64,000 nucleotides of DNA from Serratia plymuthica (GTDB lineage Bacteria > Pseudomonadota > Gammaproteobacteria > Enterobacterales > Enterobacteriaceae). The notes beneath the pieces are model-generated. The model saw only the letters and a list, made by a program, of their open reading frames with translations. It was not told where the DNA came from and made no database searches. The position numbers were made by a program, and so were the translations under genes. Below are positions 20,584 through 31,900 of the stretch, piece after piece. Numbering within the stretch: the first letter of the stretch is position 1; the number at the start of each line of letters is the position of its first letter. The stretch is taken from contig NZ_CP068771.1 of assembly GCF_018336935.1 (NCBI RefSeq), positions 1,054,001 to 1,118,000 of the forward strand, read 5' to 3'.

Positions 20584-21921
20584 TTGGTAAAGGCAACTGA
20601 GCAAAACGATAAGCTGAACCGCGCCGTTATTGTTTCGGTCGTTCTGCACTTCATATTGATTGCCCTGCTGATTTGGGGATCGCTGCAAGAAAACGTCAAC
20701 ATGGACAGCGCCGGCGGTGGCGGCGAAGGTTCGGTCGTCGGTGCAGTGATGGTCGATCCTGGGGCAGTGGTGGAGCAGTACAACCGCCAGCAACAGCAGA
20801 GTAACGACGCGCAGCGTGCTGAAAAGCAGCGCCAGAAAAAAGCGGAGCAACAGGCCGAAGAACTTCAGCAGAAGCAGGCGGCGGAACAACAACGCCTGAA
20901 AGAGCTGGAGAAAGAGCGTTTGACCGCGCAGGAAAAAGCGGCGCAGGACGCGAAAGAACAGGCTGAACAGCAAAAGCAGGCCGCAGAGCAGCAAAAGCAA
21001 GCGGCAGAACAGCAGAAACAGGCCGCCGAGCAACAAAAGCAGGCCGCTGAACAGCAAAAAGTAGCCGAGAAGGCTGCGGAGAAAGCCAAAGAACAACAGA
21101 AAGTAGCGGAAGCCGCCGCCGCCAAGGCCAAGGCCGAAGCGGATAAAGTTGCCAAGGCACAGGCGGACGCGCAGAAGAAAGCGGAAGCTGAAGCCAAGAA
21201 AGAAGCCGCCGCTGCCGCTGCCGCCAAGAAACAGGCGGAAGAAGCGAAGAAAGCGGCTGCCGCTGAGCAAAAAGCGACTGAAGCCGCAGAGAAAAAAGCG
21301 GCTGCTGACGCCGAGAAGAAAGCCGCAGCGGAAGCTGAGAAGAAAGCTGCAGCGGAAGCCGAGAAAGCCGAGAAAAAGGCAGCGGCTGACGCCGAAAAGA
21401 AAGCGGCCGCAGAGGCTGAGAAAAAAGCGGCTGCCGCCGAGAAGGCCGCAGCCAAGAAAGCCGCAGCGGATGCCAAGAAGAAGGCGGCTGCCGCCGCTGC
21501 TGAGCAGTCTTCCGATGTGAACGATCTGTTTGGCGACCTGGCGGACGGTAAGAACGCACCGAAAGGCGGCGGCGCCAAGTCTGGCGGCGCTAAGTCGAAG
21601 GGCGACGGTAAACCTGCCGGTCAGGGCAATGCCAAGACTGCAGGGGCCAGTGGGGCTGATATTAATGGTTATAAAAGTCAAATTCAGGCAGCTATAAAGA
21701 GCAAGTTCTACGGTGCTTCGGATTACAGTGGGAAAACCTGCGATCTGCGTATCCGCTTGGCTCCTGATGGTTTATTGATTAGCGTTCAGGCGGCGGGTGG
21801 CGATCCTGCCTTATGTCAGGCAGCGGTAGCAGCAGCAAGATCGGCAAATATTCCTAAACCGCCGAGCGATGCCGTTTATCAGCAATTTAAGAGTTCTATT
21901 CTTGAATTTAAACCACAGTAA
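20584..21921 (+). CDS. tolA: Tol-Pal system protein TolA
   Basis: Bridges the inner membrane to Pal and TolB; also the usual entry point for group A colicins and filamentous phages. 445 residues: N-terminal membrane anchor (VSVVLHFILIALLIWG, about 17-33), a long Ala/Lys/Glu/Gln helical domain (about 70-310), and the C-terminal domain III with ADINGYKSQIQAAIKSKFY and two cysteines (KTCDLRI, ALCQAA). It begins with TTG; the E. coli gene begins with GTG at the same place. Confidence 0.95.
   Translation: MVKATEQNDKLNRAVIVSVVLHFILIALLIWGSLQENVNMDSAGGGGEGSVVGAVMVDPGAVVEQYNRQQQQSNDAQRAEKQRQKKAEQQAEELQQKQAAEQQRLKELEKERLTAQEKAAQDAKEQAEQQKQAAEQQKQAAEQQKQAAEQQKQAAEQQKVAEKAAEKAKEQQKVAEAAAAKAKAEADKVAKAQADAQKKAEAEAKKEAAAAAAAKKQAEEAKKAAAAEQKATEAAEKKAAADAEKKAAAEAEKKAAAEAEKAEKKAAADAEKKAAAEAEKKAAAAEKAAAKKAAADAKKKAAAAAAEQSSDVNDLFGDLADGKNAPKGGGAKSGGAKSKGDGKPAGQGNAKTAGASGADINGYKSQIQAAIKSKFYGASDYSGKTCDLRIRLAPDGLLISVQAAGGDPALCQAAVAAARSANIPKPPSDAVYQQFKSSILEFKPQ
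20961..21060 (+). repeat. 21-base tandem repeat in tolA coding for QQKQAAE
   Basis: About four and a half copies of a 21-base unit encode QQKQAAE inside the TolA helical domain. Third positions differ between copies, so the repeat is ageing rather than freshly expanded. Copy number probably varies among strains. Confidence 0.8.
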
Positions 21922-22054
21922 TGGTTGTCTGAGCTAAGTCATATCGCAGGGATGTACTAAGGTAACCAACAGGGATTATGTAGTTTTGTTTGCGTTGGTT
22001 TGTTAAAATTCTGCTAATTTATCGCAGGCATCCCGCCTGGATAAGGGAGATGAG

Positions 22055-23347
22055 ATGAAGCAGGCATTTCGAGTAGCGTTAGGTTTTTTAATACTGTGGG
22101 CGTCCGTTCTTCACGCGGAAGTTCGCATCGAAATCACCCAAGGGGTCGACTCCGCTCGTCCTATTGGCGTGGTACCGTTTAAATGGGCTGGCCCAGGCAC
22201 GCCTCCGGAAGATATTGGCAAGATTGTCGGCGCAGATTTGCGCAACAGCGGCAAATTCAACCCTATTGACGTGGCGCGCATGCCGCAGCAACCGACCTCC
22301 GCGTCTGAAGTGACGCCGGCGGCCTGGACTGCATTGGGCATTGACGCGGTCGTGGTCGGCCAGGTGCAACCTGGTGCAGACGGCGGCTACCTGATCTCCT
22401 ATCAGCTGGTGGACACTTCAGGTTCACCGGGCACCGTATTGGCGCAAAACCAGTATAAAGTGACCAAACAATGGTTACGTTATTCTGCACACACCGCCAG
22501 TGATGAAGTGTTCGAGAAGCTGACCGGTATCAAGGGCGCATTCCGTACCCGTATCGCTTACGTAGTGCAGACCAACGGCGGGAAATTCCCGTACGAGCTG
22601 CGCGTAGCGGATTACGACGGTTACAACCAGTTTGTGGTACACCGTTCACCGGAGCCGCTGATGTCCCCGGCCTGGTCGCCGGATGGCAGCAAACTGGCGT
22701 ACGTGACCTTTGAAAGCGGCCGTTCTGCGCTGGTCGTACAGACCCTGGCTAATGGTGCTATCCGTCAGATCGCTTCGTTCCCGCGTCACAACGGTGCACC
22801 GGCGTTCTCACCGGACGGCAGCCGTCTGGCCTTCGCGCTGTCTAAAAGCGGCAGCCTGAACCTGTACGTGATGAATCTCGGCTCTGGCCAGATCACGCAA
22901 ATCACCGACGGGCGCAGCAACAATACCGAACCGACCTGGTTCCCGGATGGCCAGTCTCTGGCATATACCTCCGATCAGGGCGGCCGACCGCAGATTTATA
23001 AAGTCAGTGCCAGTGGCGGTGCGTCACAGCGTCTGACGTGGGAAGGCTCTCAGAATCAGGATTCTGAAGTCAGCTCTGATGGTAAATTCCTGGTGATGGT
23101 GAGCTCCAATGGCGGCGCTCAGCATATCGCCAAACAAGATCTTGGATCGGGAGCCGTTCAAGTTTTAACGGGCACGTTCCTGGACGAAACGCCTAGTATT
23201 GCGCCAAATGGCACCATGGTGATCTATAGCTCCACGCAAGGTATGGGCTCCGTGCTGCAACTGGTATCGACTGATGGGCGTTTCAAAGCGCGTCTTCCGG
23301 CAACTGATGGACAGGTCAAATTCCCTGCCTGGTCGCCGTATCTGTGA
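22055..23347 (+). CDS. tolB: Tol-Pal system beta-propeller protein TolB
   Basis: Periplasmic protein that binds Pal and TolA. 430 residues as in E. coli; the signal peptide runs to about residue 21 ([10 protein letters not shown]), and the six-bladed propeller shows repeated [27 protein letters not shown] motifs. The preceding gap after tolA is 133 bases and may hold a separate promoter. Overlaps nothing; pal follows after 44 bases. Confidence 0.97.
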   Translation: MKQAFRVALGFLILWASVLHAEVRIEITQGVDSARPIGVVPFKWAGPGTPPEDIGKIVGADLRNSGKFNPIDVARMPQQPTSASEVTPAAWTALGIDAVVVGQVQPGADGGYLISYQLVDTSGSPGTVLAQNQYKVTKQWLRYSAHTASDEVFEKLTGIKGAFRTRIAYVVQTNGGKFPYELRVADYDGYNQFVVHRSPEPLMSPAWSPDGSKLAYVTFESGRSALVVQTLANGAIRQIASFPRHNGAPAFSPDGSRLAFALSKSGSLNLYVMNLGSGQITQITDGRSNNTEPTWFPDGQSLAYTSDQGGRPQIYKVSASGGASQRLTWEGSQNQDSEVSSDGKFLVMVSSNGGAQHIAKQDLGSGAVQVLTGTFLDETPSIAPNGTMVIYSSTQGMGSVLQLVSTDGRFKARLPATDGQVKFPAWSPYL

Positions 23348-23391
23348 TGCATGTGTAAATATGTATGGCAAACTATAAAAGGATCAAAGAA

Positions 23392-23907
23392 ATGCAACTG
23401 AACAAAGTGCTGAAAGGGCTTCTGCTGGCACTGCCAGTTCTGGCTGTAGCGGCTTGTAGTTCTAACAAAAGCGCAAACAACGACCAATCTGGTCTGGGCG
23501 CTGGCGCTGGCACTGGTACAGAAAACGGCAGCAGCAACCTGTCTTCTGAAGAACAAGCTCGTCTGCAGATGCAAGAACTGCAGAAGAACAACATTGTTTA
23601 CTTCGGCCTGGACAAGTATGACGTGAGCTCCGAGTTCGCTCAGATGCTGGACGCACACTCTGCATTCCTGCGTAACAACCCGTCTTACAAAGTGACCGTT
23701 GAAGGCCACGCGGACGAACGCGGCACGCCGGAATACAACATCGCTCTGGGCGAGCGTCGTGCTAACGCAGTTAAAATGTACCTGCAAGGCAAAGGCGTTT
23801 CAGCTGACCAGATCTCTATCGTTTCTTACGGTAAAGAAAAACCAGCAGTACTGGGCCACGACGAAGCGGCTTATGCTAAAAACCGTCGTGCCGTTCTGGT
23901 TTACTAA
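23392..23907 (+). CDS. pal: Peptidoglycan-associated lipoprotein Pal
   Basis: Outer-membrane lipoprotein that tethers the outer membrane to peptidoglycan and recruits Tol to division sites. 171 residues; the lipobox LAVAAC gives lipidated Cys22, followed by a Gly/Ala linker and an OmpA-like domain with [21 protein letters not shown]. The ATG at 23392 has AAGGA upstream; an earlier in-frame ATG at 23365 would disrupt the signal peptide. Confidence 0.97.
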   Translation: MQLNKVLKGLLLALPVLAVAACSSNKSANNDQSGLGAGAGTGTENGSSNLSSEEQARLQMQELQKNNIVYFGLDKYDVSSEFAQMLDAHSAFLRNNPSYKVTVEGHADERGTPEYNIALGERRANAVKMYLQGKGVSADQISIVSYGKEKPAVLGHDEAAYAKNRRAVLVY

Positions 23908-23916
23908 GAGAATCGC

Positions 23917-24717
23917 ATGAACAGTAACTTCAGACGTCACTTGTTGAGTCTGTCGTTACTGGTTGGCGTAGCGGTCCCATGGGCCGCTACTGCCCAAGCG
24001 CCAATCAGTAATGTCGGCTCCGGCTCGGTCGAAGACCGTGTCACTTCACTTGAGCGTATCTCCAATGCTCAGGGCCAGCTTTTAAACCAACTCCAGCAAC
24101 AACTCTCTGACAACCAGCGCGATATTGATTCTCTCCGCGGGCAAATCCAGGAAAGCCAATATCAACTGAATCAGGTTGTTGAACGCCAAAAGCAGATCTA
24201 TCAACAGATGGATAGCATCAGCCAGGGCGGCGCTCAGAGCTCCGCAGCCGCTGCGGGTGCCGCAGGTGGGGCAGCAGCGGCTGCCTCTACCGACGGCGCT
24301 GACAGCGCGTCTGCGGGCGCCTCAGCGGCTGCTCCGGCCAGTACGGGCGATGAAAACAGCGACTACAACGCCGCTGTTTCATTGGCGCTGGAAAAAAAAC
24401 AGTATGATCAGGCGATCGCCGCTTTTCAGACCTTCGTAAAACAGTACCCAAAGTCTACTTACCAACCCAACGCCAATTATTGGCTGGGGCAGTTGTTCTA
24501 CAACAAGGGTAAGAAAGACGATGCGGCCTACTATTTTGCCGTCGTGGTGAAGAATTACGCAAAGTCACCTAAGGCGCCGGACGCAATGTACAAGGTGGGT
24601 ATCATCATGCAGGAAAAAGGGCAGGCCGATAAAGCCAAAGCCGTGTTCCAGCAGGTGATTAAACAATACCCAACCAGTGCTGCGGCCAAACAGGCGAAAA
24701 GTCGCGTTGCCGGTTAA
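23917..24717 (+). CDS. cpoB: Cell division coordinator CpoB
   Basis: Periplasmic protein (formerly YbgF) that coordinates PBP1B with Tol during division. 266 residues: signal peptide to about residue 28, a coiled coil (RVTSLERISNAQGQLLNQLQ onwards) that trimerises, an Ala/Ser-rich linker (about 108-145), and TPR repeats in the C-terminal half. Ten bases after pal; last gene of the Tol-Pal operon. Confidence 0.95.
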   Translation: MNSNFRRHLLSLSLLVGVAVPWAATAQAPISNVGSGSVEDRVTSLERISNAQGQLLNQLQQQLSDNQRDIDSLRGQIQESQYQLNQVVERQKQIYQQMDSISQGGAQSSAAAAGAAGGAAAAASTDGADSASAGASAAAPASTGDENSDYNAAVSLALEKKQYDQAIAAFQTFVKQYPKSTYQPNANYWLGQLFYNKGKKDDAAYYFAVVVKNYAKSPKAPDAMYKVGIIMQEKGQADKAKAVFQQVIKQYPTSAAAKQAKSRVAG

Positions 24718-24729
24718 CAAGCAAAAAAA

Positions 24730-24770
24730 TGAGCCCAGAAATTAGTCTATCTGACCGCTTTCTGGGCTCA
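24730..24770. terminator. Hairpin after cpoB
   Basis: Twelve-base-pair stem TGAGCCCAGAAA / TTTCTGGGCTCA with a 17-base loop. The A-run lies upstream, so the poly-T would be on the minus strand, but it is the only candidate end for the Tol-Pal transcript. Confidence 0.55.
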
Positions 24771-24816
24771 TTCGTGTGAAGAACAAGCAGTTGAACCACT
24801 TGTTTTAAAATTTAAG

Positions 24817-24844
24817 TTGCGCTGCCAAGATAAATTAGTAATAT
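24817..24844 (+). promoter_or_regulatory. Promoter of the tRNA cluster
   Basis: TTGCGC at 24817-24822 and TAATAT at 24839-24844, 16-base spacer, followed by the GC-rich discriminator GCCGCCG that is typical of stringently controlled stable-RNA promoters. Confidence 0.55.
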
Positions 24845-24895
24845 ATGCCGCCGTTGCCAAGACATCTTGCAAGATGTTAAAGCAGCTAGGAAATT

Positions 24896-24971
24896 GGGTC
24901 GTTAGCTCAGTTGGTAGAGCAGTTGACTTTTAATCAATTGGTCGCAGGTTCGAATCCCGCACGACCCACCA
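24896..24971 (+). tRNA. tRNA-Lys (anticodon TTT), copy 1
   Basis: 76 bases with CCA encoded. Acceptor GGGTCGT pairs with ACGACCC; anticodon loop CTTTTAA gives TTT. Identical to the three later Lys copies. Confidence 0.97.
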
Positions 24972-25003
24972 ATTTCTGAAGTAGTAGCAGTAACCACACT
25001 AGT

Positions 25004-25079
25004 GGGTGATTAGCTCAGTTGGTAGAGCATCTCCTTTACACGGAGGGGGTCGGCGGTTCGAGCCCGTCATCACCCACCA
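25004..25079 (+). tRNA. tRNA-Val (anticodon TAC)
   Basis: 76 bases with encoded CCA. Acceptor GGGTGAT pairs with ATCACCC; the anticodon stem CTCCT/CGGAG encloses TTTACAC, giving TAC. Lys-Val adjacency matches the E. coli lysT-valT cluster. Confidence 0.97.
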
Positions 25080-25086
25080 CTGCTGT

Positions 25087-25162
25087 GGGTCGTTAGCTCA
25101 GTTGGTAGAGCAGTTGACTTTTAATCAATTGGTCGCAGGTTCGAATCCCGCACGACCCACCA
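25087..25162 (+). tRNA. tRNA-Lys (anticodon TTT), copy 2
   Basis: Same 76-base sequence as copy 1, only seven bases after the tRNA-Val CCA. Followed directly by the first RtT-like unit. Confidence 0.97.
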
Positions 25163-25297
25163 TTTTTAGATGTGATTACGATGTGGAATCGTAAGGGTGA
25201 GAACCGTAAAGGTTCGAGTCTCGCAAAGCGAGACAACATCACGCAGTGATGGCCCAAAGGGTGAGGCGCAAGCCGAATAATCCCGCACGACCCACCA
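25163..25297 (+). repeat. RtT-like repeat unit 1 with tRNA-Lys 3' tail
   Basis: 135-base spacer containing GTGAGAACC, CTCGCAAAGCGAG and CAGTGATGGCCC hairpin-like elements, and ending (25279-25297) with AATCCCGCACGACCCACCA, an exact copy of the last 19 bases of tRNA-Lys. The same design, a spacer repeat ending in 19 bases of the preceding tRNA, is known from the E. coli tyrT locus (RtT RNA). Confidence 0.8.
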
Positions 25298-25368
25298 TTT
25301 CAGAGTTGTTTTTCCGCAATACAAATCCTCGGTTTTGTATTCATAGTTCAGCAGTAAACCACGTCAGT

Positions 25369-25444
25369 GGGTCGTTAGCTCAGTTGGTAGAGCAGTTGAC
25401 TTTTAATCAATTGGTCGCAGGTTCGAATCCCGCACGACCCACCA
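25369..25444 (+). tRNA. tRNA-Lys (anticodon TTT), copy 3
   Basis: Same 76-base sequence as the other Lys copies; preceded by the short leader motif CAGTAAACCACGTCAGT shared with copy 4. Confidence 0.97.
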
Positions 25445-25579
25445 TTTTAGACGTGATTACGATGTGGAATCGTAAGGGTGAGAACCGTAAAGGTTCGAGT
25501 CTCGCAAAGCGAGACAACATCACGCAGTGATGGCCCGAAGGGTGAGGCTGAAAGCCGAATAATCCCGCACGACCCACCA
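25445..25579 (+). repeat. RtT-like repeat unit 2 with tRNA-Lys 3' tail
   Basis: 135 bases, nearly identical to unit 1, ending at 25561-25579 with the same 19-base tRNA-Lys tail. The high identity suggests a recent duplication of the tRNA-plus-spacer module. Confidence 0.8.
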
Positions 25580-25637
25580 TTGTTATTGCAGCGAGTCTCT
25601 CTCCTGCTTACGCAGTTCAGCAGTAAACCACATCAGT

Positions 25638-25713
25638 GGGTCGTTAGCTCAGTTGGTAGAGCAGTTGACTTTTAATCAATTGGTCGCAGGTTCGAATCCC
25701 GCACGACCCACCA
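25638..25713 (+). tRNA. tRNA-Lys (anticodon TTT), copy 4
   Basis: Same 76-base sequence, preceded by CAGTAAACCACATCAGT. Last intact tRNA of the cluster. Confidence 0.97.
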
Positions 25714-25881
25714 TTTCTCAAAGTACTTCAGCACTTTTCCCAAACTCAAATATTACATAACGCACGAATCGTGTGGGTGAGACCCTGCGTTCAGGTTCGA
25801 GCATCGCGCAGCGATACGACAACGCGTAGCGTTGCCCGAAGGGTGAGGCCAAAGGCCGAATCAATCCCGCACGACCCACCA
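25714..25881 (+). repeat. RtT-like repeat unit 3, diverged, with tRNA-Lys 3' tail
   Basis: 168 bases. The second half keeps the GTGGGTGAGACC, CGCGCAGCG and GCCCGAAGGGTGAGGC elements but the first half differs from units 1 and 2. It again ends (25863-25881) with the exact 19-base tRNA-Lys tail. No tRNA follows. Confidence 0.72.
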
Positions 25882-26014
25882 TCTAATCCGTTCCCTTTCT
25901 CCTCAGGAATGCATTTTGCTTCCAGCAGACTCTCTGCTTTTATCAAAAATTCAATCCATTAAACGCTATAAACGTAATAGTGAAAATATCAGCGGACTTT
26001 TGGCGTATTTTTAG

Positions 26015-27166
<1,152 letters not shown>

Positions 27167-27192
27167 GTTAACTCTTTGATAAGGAAGAACAG

Positions 27193-27918
27193 ATGAGCTT
27201 TTTCAGTACCAGCAATATCTTGGTGCACATCCCGCTGGGGGCGGGCGGTTACGATCTGTCATGGATTGAAGCCATAGGGACCTTGTTCGGCCTGCTATGC
27301 ATCTGGTACGCCAGCAAAGAGAAAATTATCAACTATCTGTTTGGCCTGATTAACGTCACGCTGTTTGCGGTGATTTTCTTTCAGATCCAGCTTTACGCCA
27401 GCCTATTGCTGCAGCTGTTCTTTTTTGTCGCCAATATTTACGGCTGGTATGCCTGGAGCCGCCAAACCCAGGACAATCAGGCCGAGCTGCAAATCCGCTG
27501 GCTGCCGTTACCGAAAGCGCTGGCTTGGGCGGCGGTGTGCGTTATCGGCATTGCCCTGATGACCTTCAATATCGACAGCGTCTTTGCCTGGCTGACGCAG
27601 CTTGCGGTGACGGTAATGCAGGGAGTAGGCCTTAACGTGCAGATGCCGCAACTGCAACCGGATGCTTTCCCGTTCTGGGACTCGGCGATGATGGTGTTGT
27701 CGATTGTGGCGATGATTTTGATGACGCGCAAATACGTGGAAAACTGGCTGTTGTGGGTGGTGATTGACGTCATCAGCGTGGCGATTTTCGCCTATCAGGG
27801 TGTGTACGCCATGGCGCTGGAATACGTGATCCTGACGCTGATTGCGCTGAACGGTTCCTGGTTGTGGATCAAAAGTGCAGGTCGCAACCATTCCCTGCCG
27901 TTATCTTCCTCGCAATAA
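27193..27918 (+). CDS. pnuC: Nicotinamide riboside transporter PnuC
   Basis: Inner-membrane facilitator for nicotinamide riboside. 241 residues, about seven to eight hydrophobic spans, with the WIEAIGTLFGLLCIWYASKE opening and LRxNWLLWVVIDVISV-type motif (ENWLLWVVIDVISVAIFAYQ). Good AAGGA before the ATG. Cotranscribed with nadA, so synthesis and salvage of NAD share control. Confidence 0.95.
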   Translation: MSFFSTSNILVHIPLGAGGYDLSWIEAIGTLFGLLCIWYASKEKIINYLFGLINVTLFAVIFFQIQLYASLLLQLFFFVANIYGWYAWSRQTQDNQAELQIRWLPLPKALAWAAVCVIGIALMTFNIDSVFAWLTQLAVTVMQGVGLNVQMPQLQPDAFPFWDSAMMVLSIVAMILMTRKYVENWLLWVVIDVISVAIFAYQGVYAMALEYVILTLIALNGSWLWIKSAGRNHSLPLSSSQ

Positions 27919-27955
27919 CAAACGCAGAGGGCGCCAAACTGGCGCCCTCGTACTT

Positions 27956-28918
27956 TTAGTGGTGATGACCCAGATGTGAATGCGAGCCGGAATGTGAGTG
28001 GTCACTCGGCTCGGGTGCCCGATTAATCCCGCAGTCCGGAGTATCGCAGTGCTGATATTCCATCTGAATGGTGACATGGCCGATCCGGTAGTGTTCCAGC
28101 AGATAAGCCTGAATGCGGCGCAGCAGGCCATCGTGGTCGTTTGGCGGTATCACCTGCGCATGCAGCGTCATCAGTTTCTGTTCGCCAATCTGCCAGACGT
28201 GAACGTGATGGATATTGCGCACTTCAGGGATATTCAGGCACAGGTCTTTTTGCAGTTTGTTGATATCTACCTCCTGCGGCGTGCCTTCCAGCAACTCGTG
28301 GAAGCTCTCTTTCAGCAGCCGCCAGGCGCTGCGTACCACCAGACAGGACACCAGAACCGACAGTATCGGGTCAATCGGCGTCCAGCCGGTGCTCAGGATC
28401 ACAATGGCGGCAACGATGGCCCCCACCGAGCCCAGCAAATCCCCCAACACGTGCAACGCAGCGGCCCGCACGTTGATGTTCTTCTCTTCCGTACCGCGGT
28501 GCAGCAGCCAGAAGGCGAACAGGTTAGCCAGAAGCCCCGCTATGGCGATGATCAGCATCGGCACACCCATCACCGGCTGTGGCTCGAAGAAACGCCGTAT
28601 CGCTTCCCACAGGATGAATACCACGATCACCAACAGGGCGGCGGCATTGAGAAACGCCGCCAGCGTGGTCAGGCGCAAATAGCCGAAGGTATGGCGTGCG
28701 TTGGGTTTACGCTGTGAAAAGTGTACCGCCATCAGCGCCACCAGCAGCGCCGCCGCGTCGGTGAGCATATGGCCGGCGTCGGCCAGCAGCGCCAGCGAGC
28801 CGGAAATCAGCCCGCCTGCCACTTCGGCGATCATAAATACCGCAGTGACTAAAAAAGCGGTCAGTAGGCGTTTACTATTACTGTTTTTTGGCTGATGTGC
28901 CTGTGGGGAGTCCGTCAT
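27956..28918 (-). CDS. zitB: Zinc exporter ZitB (cation diffusion facilitator)
   Basis: Proton-driven efflux of zinc from the cytoplasm. 320 residues with six membrane spans, metal-site motifs [15 protein letters not shown] and HVLGDLLGS, a cytoplasmic C-terminal domain, and a His-rich tail ([16 protein letters not shown]). The ATG overlaps the TAA of the upstream sensor kinase gene (TAATG) and is preceded by AAGGA, so it is the third gene of a two-component operon. In E. coli zitB stands without such a partner. Confidence 0.95.
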   Translation of the reverse strand: MTDSPQAHQPKNSNSKRLLTAFLVTAVFMIAEVAGGLISGSLALLADAGHMLTDAAALLVALMAVHFSQRKPNARHTFGYLRLTTLAAFLNAAALLVIVVFILWEAIRRFFEPQPVMGVPMLIIAIAGLLANLFAFWLLHRGTEEKNINVRAAALHVLGDLLGSVGAIVAAIVILSTGWTPIDPILSVLVSCLVVRSAWRLLKESFHELLEGTPQEVDINKLQKDLCLNIPEVRNIHHVHVWQIGEQKLMTLHAQVIPPNDHDGLLRRIQAYLLEHYRIGHVTIQMEYQHCDTPDCGINRAPEPSDHSHSGSHSHLGHHH

Positions 28919-31900
28919 TATTTATCCTTATGTATAGCGAAATACGGCGCGTCAGTGGTGACCAGTCCGTCCAGTTCTATCAGTATCTGTTCTACCAACG
29001 CGCTCAGTTCAGTATAGGCGGCCTGAGCCAATACCCCTTCACGGCCGCTTTCCACCAATAATTGGCACAGGTTTGCCGTCTCCGGCCGCTGCAACATCAG
29101 CAGGCTGCCCTTGATGCGATGTGCGGCCTGCCCAAGGCTCGGCCAGTCTTCGCTCTCCGCCGCCTGGTCAAGTCGTTGCCGGTCTTGTCGCAGCGTGGAG
29201 ATCAGCGTGGTGGCCAGGCGTTGCGCCATCAGCCGATCATTGCCGGCCATATCGCCCAGCACCCGTTTTAGGTCAGTAAGGGCTAACTGCCGTTCCAGCG
29301 CCTGCGGTTGCTGCGGTAACGCCTGGGCAATGGCGGCCAGTGAAATCGGTTTGGTCAAAAAGCGATCGACAAACGCCCGTCCCTGCGGAATGCGGGTAAA
29401 TTCCTGCACGTCTGCCGAACAGAGAATAATCTGGCAGGCCGGGCGACGATAGCGCTGTTCATCGCGGCGTATCAGTCGCGCCAATGTCAGGCCGTCCGGG
29501 CGCGGCATGTTGTAATCGATGAACAGCAGATCAAACGGCTGCCTGCGGTGAACTTTCAGCAGTGCATAACCGTGTTCGAACAGTGCCGGCTGCAGGCCGA
29601 AGTGACGCAGTTGCCGTTCCATCAGCAGCAGGTTGGTCGGGTGATCGTCAATCAGCGCCACGCGCAGCGTGGAGGGCGACGGCAGGCTGAGCGGTGGGTC
29701 GGTCTGGCGGAGGGGAGCGGTATCCAGGGGGGCCTGGGTAACCGGCACCGAAACCTTGACCTGCGTACCTATGCCGGGTTGCGATTGCAGCTCAATCCGG
29801 CCGCCCATTTGCTCGATAATTTCCTTGCAGATAGACAATCCCAGCCCGGTACCCTGTACCGATACGCGCTGTGCGCCGCGGGCGCGGTAGAAGGGTTGGA
29901 ACAGTTTGCCGATCTCATCGGGGGCGATACCACAGCCGCTATCGGTCACCGTCAGTAACAACTCGCCCTGTTGTTTATCCTGCTCGCGCCAGCCGATATT
30001 GACCTGAATGCTGCCGCGCGGAGTGAATTTAATGGCGTTATTTATCAGGTTGTTAGCTACCTGAAGTAAACGCTCACCATCAATAACAACGGCGGCAGGA
30101 AGTGGGTGGCCGGCGGTAACGCTCAAGGTTACCGGGCGTTCGCCGATCAGCGGCTGATACAGCGCGCTGATATGGGCTAGCCAGGGTTGCAGCGCCAGGG
30201 GCTTTGGCGCCAGCGTCAAGGTTCCGGTTTCCAGCCGGGCGTAATCTTGTAAATCATTAAGCAGATTGAGCAAGGATGACGCCGAACTGTAAATCACCGG
30301 CAGCCCCTCCGGCATTGGCCGGCGTTTCAGCTCCAGTTCCAGCAGGCCGAGTATGGCGTGCATGGGCGTGCGCAGTTCATGGCTGATGGTGGCCAGAAAC
30401 TTGCTTTTCATCCTGTTCTCGGCTTCGGCCTGGCGGCGTGCCTGCTCGATCACTTCACGCTCGCGCTTTTCCCTGCGCTGCAAAATAAACCGGCGCAATG
30501 TCAGCGCCAGCAGCAGCAGGATCGCCGCTGCGAGTAGCGCCAGCAGCCAGGTAGTTTGCGGCTGCATGCGGTTGTCGTTCACCGCGTCAATCAGGTTGCT
30601 GCGATCGACAATCCACTCATCGCGCAGCGATTGCAGGGTTTCCGAGGGGATCTGCATCAGGTTTTTATCGAGGATAGCCAGCAGCAGCGGCTGATCCTGG
30701 CGCACGCCGAACGCCACCGGATAGGCGACGTTATTGGCGGCGAACGCCAGTTTTATTGCCCCGGAATAACGTGACAGGGCGATAAAGTTCGCCGAGATCA
30801 CGTTATCCACCAGCGCATCCAACTGGCCGTTGGCCAGGGCGTCGTACATGGCCTTGCTATCGGCAAAGCGCACCGGCTCTTCGTGCGGAGGGACCAGCCC
30901 CTGCGCCAGATCGCCTTGCAGTACGCCGATGCGCTTGCCGGCCAGATCGTTCCAGGTAGAAATCCCGTTGGCATACTGACCTACATAAACCCCCCACAAC
31001 GAACGGTGAATCGGCATGCTGGTGCTGTAACGTGCCTTAACGCCGCGCGCCAGCGGCAGAGCGGTGCGGAAACTGGCCTGGCCGGACAACACCAGTTGAT
31101 CTGCCTGTTCGGCATTGCGCGCCCATAGCGGAGCAAAACGCAGCCCGGTGTTTTGCGCAATGATATTGAGTATGTCGATAGCGTAGCCGCGCGGTTGGTT
31201 GTCGGAGCCGCGATAGGCGAACGGGAAGTTATCCTCTATGGCGGCGTAATAGACGGTGGGGTGTTTTGCTACCCAGTTTTTTTCCATCTGCGTCAGATCG
31301 GCGTTGCCGGTATCGAGATAACTGGGGATCTTTTTGCTCCAGCGGCTTTGAATGGCGTTCATCAACTCCATGGGCGTATCGGCGATGGCGACGTTGAGGG
31401 TGTCGATCAGCGCCGGGTTGTCGGCGGCGAAGACGAAAGACAGGTTACCGAGATTGACCGTGCTTTCGATCTGATAAAGCTGGCCGAGCTGCAACTGGTC
31501 AATAATAAAGCTGGCGCTGGCTTCGTCGGCAATAAAGTAATCGCTGCTGCCGTTCAGCAAGGCATACACCGCCTGCAGGTTATTGTCATAACGCTGCACG
31601 TGGGAAGACACCGCCTTCAGCGCGTTGCCGGCCTGCATATCGGTCAGGGTACTGATCGCCACTCGCGCATCGGCGGAGTTCAGCATCACCTGGCGGTCAT
31701 TGCTCCGATCGCGCAGTACGCGCAGGTTGCTGACGTAATAAGGCTGGGAGATTTTCAGATCCTCCAGCGCCTCATTCTGCGGAATGCCGTACACCAGATC
31801 GATAACGCCGCTGTGCAGCGCCTGTTCGAGCTGCGGCAAATCGGCGAAGCCGTAAATCTGAAAGCGGATGCCGGTAACTTGCTGGATATAACCGAGGTAG

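Noticed and set aside
20368..21681. 437-codon minus-strand frame rich in Leu/Gly/Phe opposite tolR-tolA
   Set aside because: Low complexity arises from the antisense of the TolA Ala/Lys/Glu repeats; not a membrane protein gene.
24896..25881. CRISPR-like regularity of the tRNA/spacer array
   Set aside because: The repeats are 76-base tRNA genes and 135-base spacers, not short repeats with unique spacers, and no cas genes are present in the window.
25006..25962. Small ORFs over the tRNA-Lys/Val array
   Set aside because: They consist of translated tRNA and RtT-like spacer sequence (for example the repeated QLTFNQLVAGSNPARPT) and are not genes.
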